NCBI GenBank assembly: GCA_023430825.1
Contig: JAEYYL010000286.1
Span: forward strand, 1-14,137
Source: Verrucomicrobiota bacterium
GTDB lineage: Bacteria; Verrucomicrobiota; Verrucomicrobiia; Opitutales; Opitutaceae
Reading direction: 5' to 3'
Length of the DNA: 14,137 nt
Below, piece by piece: positions 6,552 to 12,620 of the stretch (the first letter of the stretch is position 1; every line of letters starts with the position of its first letter). The notes under the pieces are model-generated. The model was given only the letters and a program-made list of their open reading frames with translations, made no database searches and was not told the DNA's origin. Both the position numbers and the translations under genes were made by a program.

Positions 6552-7685
6552 ATGGCCGCGCCCTCCATCCTCGTCGTCGACGACCAGCCGATCAATGTCC
6601 AGCTCCTGAAGCGCAAACTCGAGCGCGAGGGCATCCGAGTCTCGGCCGCGTATAACGGCCTCGAAGCCCTCGACCTCATCAAAAGGGAAAAACCCGACCT
6701 GATCCTGCTCGACGTGATGATGCCCGACATGGACGGCATCGAGGTCTGCCAACGTCTCCAGGCCGACGAGCAAACGCGCTCGATCCCGATCATCTTCATC
6801 ACCGCGCGAACCTCGAAAGAGGGCAAAATCGAAGGCCTCAGCGTCGGCGCCGTCGACTACATCACCAAGCCCATCGACCTCGACGAAACGCTCGCCCGCG
6901 TCCAGACCCAGCTCCGCTTCGTCGCGATCAACCGCGAGATGATCGATCTCCAGCGCCGTCTCGTCGAAGCGCGCCGCGCCGCCACCATCGGCGCCGTCAC
7001 CCAGGGCATCGCCCACAATCTCAACAACCTTCTCGGCGTCGTCATCGGCTACCTCGATCTCATCAAGGCCTACTACGACAAGCCCGAGCAGGTGAAAAAG
7101 AACGCGCAGCACGTCGAGGAAGCCGTTCACCGCATCGTCTCGATCATCAAGCAGCTGAGTTCGCTCGTCGTGAAATCCCGCCCGCCGCTCTCGAAGGGCA
7201 ACCTCCAGCGCCTCCTCGAAAGCAGCGTCGCCCGCTTCCGCACCGAGTATAAACTCAACACCCACGTCACCATCGACAACCCCCTCGGCGAACTCCTCTT
7301 CGACACCAATTACGAGGTCTTCGAGGAAGTCGTCTCGAAGGTGCTCATCAACGCCTGGGAGGCCTACGACAACCGTCCGACCGACCCGCGCCCGATCTCC
7401 ATCCACACCCGCCTGGTCGACCGCCCCGACGAGGGCAAGCTGATCGAAATCCGCATCGACGACGCCGGCCGCGGCCTCGACGACGAGATCCGCGATCACA
7501 TCTTCGAACCCTTCATCAGCACCAAGCACACCGTCGGCGTCGGCATGGGTCTCACCGTCGCGCGCCACGCCTTGCGCAACCTCGGCGGCGAAGCCACCGT
7601 CGCCGATCGCGCCGGCGGCGGCGCCAGCGCCGTGCTCGTCCACCCGCTTGAAGCCCGCCGCCCACGGCGCAACGCCAATGACTAA
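6552..7685 (+). CDS. receiver-histidine kinase protein (two-component regulator)
   Basis: The 377-residue soluble protein combines an N-terminal response-regulator receiver with a C-terminal kinase core. The receiver (about 4-120) has the acidic pair Asp10-Asp11, the phospho-acceptor Asp54 in LILLDVMMPDMDG, Thr84 and Lys106 in TKP. A coiled-coil linker leads to the dimerisation/phosphotransfer segment with His155 in GIAHNLNNLLGVVIGYLDLI, the GIAH(D/N)xNN type of H-box. The ATPase domain shows the N-box residue Asn267 (LINAWEAY), the G1 box DDAGRG (303-308), FEPFISTK and the G2 box GVGMGLTVARH. No membrane segment or sensor domain is seen, so input probably comes by phosphotransfer to Asp54 from another kinase, or through protein contacts. 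ATG 6552 is preferred over 6516, because the extra 12 residues precede the first receiver strand. It overlaps proC by 8 nt. The signal and output are unknown. Confidence 0.9.
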   Translation: MAAPSILVVDDQPINVQLLKRKLEREGIRVSAAYNGLEALDLIKREKPDLILLDVMMPDMDGIEVCQRLQADEQTRSIPIIFITARTSKEGKIEGLSVGAVDYITKPIDLDETLARVQTQLRFVAINREMIDLQRRLVEARRAATIGAVTQGIAHNLNNLLGVVIGYLDLIKAYYDKPEQVKKNAQHVEEAVHRIVSIIKQLSSLVVKSRPPLSKGNLQRLLESSVARFRTEYKLNTHVTIDNPLGELLFDTNYEVFEEVVSKVLINAWEAYDNRPTDPRPISIHTRLVDRPDEGKLIEIRIDDAGRGLDDEIRDHIFEPFISTKHTVGVGMGLTVARHALRNLGGEATVADRAGGGASAVLVHPLEARRPRRNAND

Positions 7686-8481
7686 AATCGCGTTCCTCGG
7701 CGCCGGCAACATGGCCGCCGCCATGGTCGACGGCCTCCTTGCGCAGCACCCCGCCGCTCGCGCCGATCTCGCCTGTTACAGCGCCAGCGGCCGGACCTCC
7801 GCCGCCCTCGCCGCCCGCACCGGTATCAAGCTCGCGAATACGCTGGACGAACTCCTCGCGGCGGCCGACGTCGTCGTCATCGCGTTCAAGCCCCAGCACC
7901 TCGCCGCCGCCGATCCCCGCCTCGCGGAGCTCACCGCCGGCAAGCTCGTCCTCTCCGTCCTCGCCGGCAAGCGCCTCGCCACCCTCGCGAAATCGTTTCC
8001 CCGCGCGCGCAATCTCGTTCGCACGATGCCCAACACGCCCGCCTCGATCGGCGCCGGCATCACGCCCTACTGCACGCTCCAGCCGCTCTCGCCCGCGGAT
8101 CGCACCGCCGTCGAAGCCCTGCTCGGCGCCTGCGGCGCTCACCTCGAACTCGCCGAGGAACACATGAACGCCGTCACCGCCCTCAGCGGCGGCGGGCCGG
8201 CGTTCCTCTTCGAATTCGTCGCCGCGCTCCGCGACGCCGGCATTGCCGCCAACTTGCCCGCCGACGTGGCGATGCGTCTCTCCGTCGAAACCGTCCTCGG
8301 TGCCGCGCGCCTGCTCGCCCGCAAGCAGGTCGATCCCGAAACCCTGCGCAATCAGGTCACTTCGCCCAACGGCACCACGCTCGCCGGCCTGCGCCAGATG
8401 GAAGCCGGCCATTTCCGCGGCGTCATCCGCCAGACCATCCTCGCCGCGCAAGCCCGCGCCGCCGAGCTCTCGCAGGACTGA
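7678..8481 (+). CDS. proC: pyrroline-5-carboxylate reductase (ProC)
   Basis: This 267-residue cytosolic enzyme reduces 1-pyrroline-5-carboxylate to L-proline with NAD(P)H, the last step of proline synthesis. The Rossmann N-terminus has GAGNM (8-12) in KIAFLGAGNMAAAMVDG. VVVIAFKPQ and the family motif VRTMPNTPASIGAGIT are present, as is the C-terminal signature with ALSGGGPAFLFEFVAAL and LRNQVTSPNGTTLAGL. The signature usually reads VTSPGGTT, so one Gly is Asn here. The length is normal. ATG 7678 is preferred: it overlaps the kinase stop (ATGACTAA) and places KIAFLGAG at the expected position, while an upstream in-frame ATG at 7648 adds only an unlikely leader. It is the last gene of the plus-strand run and converges on potA across a 61-bp spacer. 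Confidence 0.96.
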   Translation: MTKIAFLGAGNMAAAMVDGLLAQHPAARADLACYSASGRTSAALAARTGIKLANTLDELLAAADVVVIAFKPQHLAAADPRLAELTAGKLVLSVLAGKRLATLAKSFPRARNLVRTMPNTPASIGAGITPYCTLQPLSPADRTAVEALLGACGAHLELAEEHMNAVTALSGGGPAFLFEFVAALRDAGIAANLPADVAMRLSVETVLGAARLLARKQVDPETLRNQVTSPNGTTLAGLRQMEAGHFRGVIRQTILAAQARAAELSQD

Positions 8482-8490
8482 TTTCTGGAG

Positions 8491-8516
8491 GTAGGAACCT
8501 GCTCGCAGGCGATTCC
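8491..8516 (+). repeat. REP-like palindromic element in the convergent proC/potA spacer
   Basis: The sequence GTAGGAACCTGCTCGCAGG is followed by CGATTCC. It has a GTAG head, a GGAA/TTCC outer stem, an unpaired CGA on the 3' side and an inner CCTG/CAGG stem with a CTCG loop. That layout (GTAG or GGAG head plus imperfect hairpin) matches repetitive extragenic palindromes mobilised by RAYT (REP-associated tyrosine) transposases. The position, between two convergent 3' ends, is also typical. There is only one copy in this window, so repetition in the genome is inferred from form alone. Confidence 0.55.
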
Positions 8517-8542
8517 GTCTCGGCCCGCTGCCCCCGCTGGCT

Positions 8543-9625
8543 TCACTCCCCGCGCACGACTACCAGGTCGTCCGCGTGCAACCCGCAATACACGCGGTCG
8601 CCCCGGTGGATCGCCTCGAGCAGCGCGCTCTCGTTCGCCACCACCGCGTTCAACCGCGTGCCCGCCGCCGTCGCCAGCAACAGGTGATCCGTCGCACCCT
8701 TGAACACCTCGTCTTCCACGCTCGCCTCGAACGAAATCTCCGCCGCCACCGGCGCTTTCGACACGTGCACTTTCTCCGGCCGGATCGAGATCAACCCGCG
8801 CGCCAGCCCCGCCGGCCACGTTCCGTTCGGCAGCACCAGCTCCAGCCCGCCACTCACGCGCACCTTCACCCCCACCCCATTCGTCGCCACGAGTTCCGCC
8901 TCCAACAAATTCGCCTGCCCGACGAAGTCCGCCGCGAACTGCGTCGCCGGCCGGTGATAAATCTCGTCCGCATCGCCGAGCTGCTCGATCCGCCCGCGGT
9001 TCACGATCGCAATCCGGTCGCTCATCGTGAGCGCCTCCTCCTGATCATGCGTCACGAAGATGAACGTCATCCCCAGCTGGCGTTGAAGTCGTTTCAACTC
9101 GAGCTGCATGCCGTGACGCAGCTTAGCGTCGAGCGCCGACAACGGCTCGTCGAGCAGCAGCACCGACGGCCGCGGCGCCAGCGCCCGCGCGAGCGCCACG
9201 CGCTGCCGCTGCCCGCCAGAGAGCGCCTGCGGCTTGCGGTCCTCCAACCCGACCAGCGCCACCAACGCCACCGCCTCCGCCACGCGTTCGTCGCTCTCCG
9301 CGCGCGACATCTTCTGCATGCGCAAACCGAACGCGATGTTCTCGCGCACCGTCAGATGCGGGAACAGCGCGTAGCTCTGGAAAACCTGGTTCACATTGCG
9401 GCGATAAGGCGCGACGTGCGTGACATCGCTGCCGCCGAGCCACACCGCTCCGGCATCCGGGGTTTCGAAACCCGCGATCATCCGCAGCAGCGTGGTTTTC
9501 CCGCAGCCCGACGGTCCGAGCAGCGTGAGAAATTCGCCACTGCGCACCGCGAGGCTGACATCGTCGACCGCCGTGAAGCCGCCGAAGCGTTTCGTGACGT
9601 TGCGCAGTTCGACCATCGCGTCCAT
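8543..9625 (-). CDS. potA: spermidine/putrescine ABC importer ATP-binding protein (PotA)
   Basis: This 360-residue peripheral ATPase powers polyamine uptake through PotB and PotC. The nucleotide-binding domain shows Walker A GPSGCGKTT (37-45), Q-loop Gln83, signature LSGGQRQR (135-142), Walker B LLLDEP with Glu160, the D-loop SALD and switch His193 in VTHDQEEAL. The region after about residue 235 (QFAADFVGQANLLEAE, then beta-rich sequence with GLISIRPEKV) is the TOBE-type regulatory domain of the PotA/MalK class. The ATG at 9625 lies one base after the potB stop codon, so the two are probably translationally coupled; an internal ATG at 9616 is an alternative start. Related importers for other substrates share this ATPase, so the substrate call rests on the PotB, PotC and PotD neighbours. 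Last gene of the operon. Confidence 0.93.
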   Translation of the reverse strand: MDAMVELRNVTKRFGGFTAVDDVSLAVRSGEFLTLLGPSGCGKTTLLRMIAGFETPDAGAVWLGGSDVTHVAPYRRNVNQVFQSYALFPHLTVRENIAFGLRMQKMSRAESDERVAEAVALVALVGLEDRKPQALSGGQRQRVALARALAPRPSVLLLDEPLSALDAKLRHGMQLELKRLQRQLGMTFIFVTHDQEEALTMSDRIAIVNRGRIEQLGDADEIYHRPATQFAADFVGQANLLEAELVATNGVGVKVRVSGGLELVLPNGTWPAGLARGLISIRPEKVHVSKAPVAAEISFEASVEDEVFKGATDHLLLATAAGTRLNAVVANESALLEAIHRGDRVYCGLHADDLVVVRGE

Positions 9626-9626
9626 C

Positions 9627-10493
9627 TCAGTGCCCGCTCTCCACGGCCGCGCCGCGGCGTTGCAGGAGCCAGTAGCTCGCGACGAACATCAGGGTGAACA
9701 CGACTCCGAGCGCCGCGCCGAACGGCCAGTCGCGCGCCTGGAAAAACTGGTTCTGAATCACGTTCCCGATCATGGGCACGCGCGCACCGCCCATCAAGTC
9801 GGTGATCGCGAACATTCCGATCGCCGGCACGAACACCAGCAGCACGCCCGCGTAAATGCCCGGCTTCGTCAGCGGAATGATCACCAGGGAAAACGCCCGC
9901 AGCGGTCCGCAGCCGAGATCGTGCGCCGCCTCGATCAGCGCGTTGTCGAGCTTTTCGGCGCTGCCGTAGATCGGCAGAATCATGAAAGGCAGATAGGAAT
10001 ACACGAGGCCGATCACCACCGCAGCCGGCGTGTAGAGCAGATCGAGCGGCGCGCGAATCAACTGCGCGTATTGCAGGAAGCCGCTGAGCAGGCCGTCGTT
10101 TTTCAGGATCGTGATCCACGCATACGTCCGAATGAGGAAGCTCGTCCAGAACGGAATCATCACCAGCAGCAACAACCGGTGCCGCCATCTCTCCGGCGCC
10201 CGCGCAATGAACCACGCCACCGGATATCCCAGCACCACGCAGATCGCCGTCGTCAGCGCCGCATAACCGATCGAGCGCACGAAAATCCCCAGATAAACCG
10301 GGTCGAACACGCGCGCGTAGTTCTCCCACGAAAACTCGAACACCACGCGCCCGAGCTCGTCGCGCTGGCAGAAACTGTAAACGCCCAGAATCCCCGTCGG
10401 CACGATCACGAACGCCGCGAGCCACAACAACAGCGGCGCCAGCAGCAGCCAGCCCGCAAGTCCCGGCCGGCGGCCGCCGCCAGAGGATTCCAT
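9627..10493 (-). CDS. potB: spermidine/putrescine ABC importer permease (PotB)
   Basis: The 288-residue inner-membrane permease has about six hydrophobic helices, beginning with LAGWLLLAPLLLWLAAFVIV after a short cytoplasmic N-terminus. The cytoplasmic coupling loop that docks on the ATPase is the EAA motif, EAAHDLGCGPLRAFSLVIIP. The family feature after helix 1, a periplasmic stretch with FSWENYARVFDPVYLGIFVRS, resembles PotB. The length is close to E. coli PotB (285). ATG 10493 (MESSGG) is chosen over an in-frame ATG at 10559, since the latter would translate through a hairpin-forming spacer with no similarity to the family. AGGGG lies one base before this ATG, too close to be a standard ribosome site. 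It forms the channel with PotC and is followed immediately by potA. Confidence 0.92.
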   Translation of the reverse strand: MESSGGGRRPGLAGWLLLAPLLLWLAAFVIVPTGILGVYSFCQRDELGRVVFEFSWENYARVFDPVYLGIFVRSIGYAALTTAICVVLGYPVAWFIARAPERWRHRLLLLVMIPFWTSFLIRTYAWITILKNDGLLSGFLQYAQLIRAPLDLLYTPAAVVIGLVYSYLPFMILPIYGSAEKLDNALIEAAHDLGCGPLRAFSLVIIPLTKPGIYAGVLLVFVPAIGMFAITDLMGGARVPMIGNVIQNQFFQARDWPFGAALGVVFTLMFVASYWLLQRRGAAVESGH

Positions 10494-10523
10494 GCCCCTA
10501 TTCACTGATCGATCCCATCCGGT

Positions 10524-10546
10524 GGGACCCGACGTCCCGTCGGGTT
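10524..10546. promoter_or_regulatory. mutually exclusive hairpins in the potD-potB spacer
   Basis: The 136-bp spacer between the potD stop and potB start holds ACCCGAC (10527-10533), loop GTCCC and GTCGGGT (10539-10545), a 7-bp perfect stem. An overlapping alternative pairs GGGAC (10524-10528) with GTCCC (10534-10538). The two stems cannot form together. No T-run follows on the transcribed minus strand, so it is not a classical terminator; it may protect the potC-potD mRNA 3' end or tune potB expression. The GGTGGGAC head also gives it a REP-like look. Nothing else is recognisable in the spacer. Confidence 0.45.
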
Positions 10547-10629
10547 TGATGCGCCGCATCCGCCAAGCAGCCCGACGAAGACGTCGCGCTCCACTGGCGC
10601 AGACTCAACCTGCGGCGTGTCCGATCGCT

Positions 10630-11652
10630 TCACCGCGAGCTCTTCAGATCCGTCACCAGCTGATCGATCGCGGCCGCACCTTTGCCGATGTCGCGAAACG
10701 TATTGTAGCTCTCGATTTTCGGATAGCTCGCCGGATTCGCCAGTTGCTCGGGCGTCAGCAGTTTCCGCGCAGCGAGATTGGGATTCGTGTAGGGAAACTC
10801 GTCCGAGATCAGTTTGCTCATTTCCGGCCGCAAAATGTAGTCGAGAAACTTGTGCGCCGCGTCGACGTGCTCCGCGCTCGCCGGCATCGCCAGCACGTCC
10901 ACGAACGGATGCGCGCCTTCCGCCGGCAGGATGTAAGCGAACTTCTCGTCCTCCTCGAACAGCCGCGCCGCCTCCCCGCTCCACACCACGCCGAGATCGA
11001 CGTCGCCGCTCAACAGCGCCGTCTTGGGGCTGTCGGAATCGAACACCTTCACCAGCTTGATCCACTCCGCGAGAATCGGCCGCACCTTCGCGAGGTTCGC
11101 CGGCGAGATGTCGTTCTGGTCGAGCCCGAGCGTGACCAGCACCCAGCTCACCAGTTCGCGGTTGTCGTTCACCGCGACGATCCGGTTGCGATACTTCGGC
11201 TGGAACACGTCCTTGTAGCCCCGTATCGGTTCTTTCACTACGTCGGTGTTCACCACGATCCCGACGGTGCCGATCATGTAGGGCACGGTGAATTTCTGCG
11301 CCGGATCGTGCGGCATCCCGAGGAATTCCGGCGCGATGTTCTTCAGGTTCGGCAGCTTCGCCGCATCGAGCGGCGCCAGCAGCTTGTGCTTGATCAACGC
11401 CTCCGCGATGTAGTCCGGCGGCTGGATCAGGTCGTAGGCCGAGCCGCCCGCGAGCAGCTTCGCGAGCATCTCCTCGCCGGAAGCGAACGTCTCGTAGTTC
11501 ACCTTGATCCCCGTCTCTTCCGTGAAGCCGTCGATCACGGCCTGCGGCACGTATTCGGACCAGGCGAACAGGTTCAGTTCATCCGCCGCGGAAGCGGCGA
11601 ACGTCACGCCGAACAACACGGCGGCGGCAACGAGGGAGCGGAGCGATTTCAT
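10630..11652 (-). CDS. potD: spermidine/putrescine-binding periplasmic protein (PotD)
   Basis: This 340-residue solute-binding protein captures polyamines and delivers them to PotB/PotC. It has a signal peptide ending near AASA (about residue 23) with no lipobox cysteine. The mature start ELNLFAWSEYVPQAVIDGF matches the PotD opening strand and loop, including the Trp and Tyr that contact polyamine in E. coli PotD. DLGVVWSGEA and PFVDVLAMPASAEH follow, then NPNLAARKLL near the C-terminus. Asp252 matches the acidic pocket residue of E. coli PotD, while Phe250 stands where E. coli has Trp255. The start at 11652 overlaps the potC stop as ATGA; a much longer open frame extends upstream but is only the potC shadow. 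Putrescine versus spermidine preference cannot be told. Confidence 0.93.
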   Translation of the reverse strand: MKSLRSLVAAAVLFGVTFAASAADELNLFAWSEYVPQAVIDGFTEETGIKVNYETFASGEEMLAKLLAGGSAYDLIQPPDYIAEALIKHKLLAPLDAAKLPNLKNIAPEFLGMPHDPAQKFTVPYMIGTVGIVVNTDVVKEPIRGYKDVFQPKYRNRIVAVNDNRELVSWVLVTLGLDQNDISPANLAKVRPILAEWIKLVKVFDSDSPKTALLSGDVDLGVVWSGEAARLFEEDEKFAYILPAEGAHPFVDVLAMPASAEHVDAAHKFLDYILRPEMSKLISDEFPYTNPNLAARKLLTPEQLANPASYPKIESYNTFRDIGKGAAAIDQLVTDLKSSR

Positions 11653-12470
11653 GATGGGCGACTGAGTCGTTTGAGGTGATCGGAGAACAAGACGAAGGCG
11701 ATAGTGAACAGCACGAACAAGGCCGACAACGCGTTGAGCATCGGGTTGAGGCCCACTTTCGCCATCCCGAAAACCCGCAGCGGCAGCGTCGCCGACGACG
11801 GGCTCGCCGTGAAATAAGTCACGATCACCTCGTCCATCGACAGCGTAAACGCCATCAACGCCCCCGACACGATGCCCGGTCGCAGGCTCGGCACGATCAC
11901 CAGCCAGAATGCGCGCAGCGGCGTCGCCCCGAGATCGAGCGCCGCCTCCTCCAGCGCCGGATCGAGCCCCGCCAGCCGCGCCTGCACCGCCACCAGCACG
12001 AAGGGAAAACAAAACGTCACATGCGCCACGATCACCGTCGTGAAACCGAGCTTCATCCCGATCGTCGCGAAAAACACCAGCAGGCTGATGCCCATGATGA
12101 TTTCCGGCATCATCATCGGAATGCCCACGAGCGTCTGGATCGCCCGCGATCCGCGAAACCGGTAGCGGTGCAGCAGCCACGCGCCGACCGTGCCGACCAC
12201 CACCGACACCGCCGTCGTCACGCTCGCGATCACCAGGCTGTTTTTCAACGCCCGCATCAGCGGCGCATGACTCCACAGCTGCTCATACCACTTCAGCGTA
12301 AACCCCTCCCACACGATGTTCAGCCGCGACTCGTTGAACGAATACGCCACCAGCACGACGATCGGCAGATAAAGAAACACAAACACCGCCGCCGTCCACC
12401 CGCCGAGAAACCAGTTGAGCGCGCGCACCCCGGTGATCCGGCGATAACGCGTCGCAAGTGAGTGAGCCAT
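11649..12470 (-). CDS. potC: spermidine/putrescine ABC importer permease (PotC)
   Basis: The 273-residue membrane permease is the partner of PotB. Hydrophobic helices begin with GGWTAAVFVFLYLPIVVLVA. SFNESRLNIVWEGFTLKWY corresponds closely to the PotC loop after helix 1. The EAA coupling loop is EEAALDLGATPLRAFWLVIV, and the late SFTLSMDD-type segment appears as AFTLSMDEVIVTYF, another PotC hallmark. The ATG at 12470 gives a length close to E. coli PotC (264). In-frame ATGs at 12482 and 12527 would add 4 or 19 residues of Arg/Pro-rich sequence. It is the first gene of its operon and overlaps potD by four bases. It is divergent from guaB across 150 bp that includes the palindrome GGGGCGCGCCCC (12488-12499); no convincing promoter is visible there. 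Confidence 0.92.
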   Translation of the reverse strand: MAHSLATRYRRITGVRALNWFLGGWTAAVFVFLYLPIVVLVAYSFNESRLNIVWEGFTLKWYEQLWSHAPLMRALKNSLVIASVTTAVSVVVGTVGAWLLHRYRFRGSRAIQTLVGIPMMMPEIIMGISLLVFFATIGMKLGFTTVIVAHVTFCFPFVLVAVQARLAGLDPALEEAALDLGATPLRAFWLVIVPSLRPGIVSGALMAFTLSMDEVIVTYFTASPSSATLPLRVFGMAKVGLNPMLNALSALFVLFTIAFVLFSDHLKRLSRPS

Positions 12471-12620
12471 GGCGAGCCGCATGATTTGGGGCGCGCCCCC
12501 GCGCGGCGCAAGGTCGGACGCACGCATTTGCTGCGCACCGCTTGCGCCGCTCCGCTGCCCGCGAAACCGAAAAACAGTTTGCGCATTCCGCCGCGCGCCT
12601 TATTCCGTTCACGGCAACTT

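Noticed and set aside
6507..7724. 405-codon open frame on the minus strand opposite the kinase gene
   Set aside because: It is the shadow of a GC-rich gene: composition is dominated by Asp, Glu, Val and Gly, it has no family motif, and the plus-strand frame carries complete receiver and kinase motifs.
11653..12276. N-terminal extension that would lengthen PotD to 548 residues
   Set aside because: It reads potC in the wrong frame; the true PotD start with its signal peptide is at 11652.
12488..12499. 12-bp palindrome GGGGCGCGCCCC upstream of potC as an operator
   Set aside because: Self-complementary GC runs are expected by chance at this base composition; no second copy or known regulator match.
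12579..12606. Possible guaB promoter (TTGCGC, 16-bp spacer, TATTCC)
   Set aside because: The -10 matches only half of the consensus and would leave almost no leader before the ATG; no support beyond weak similarity.
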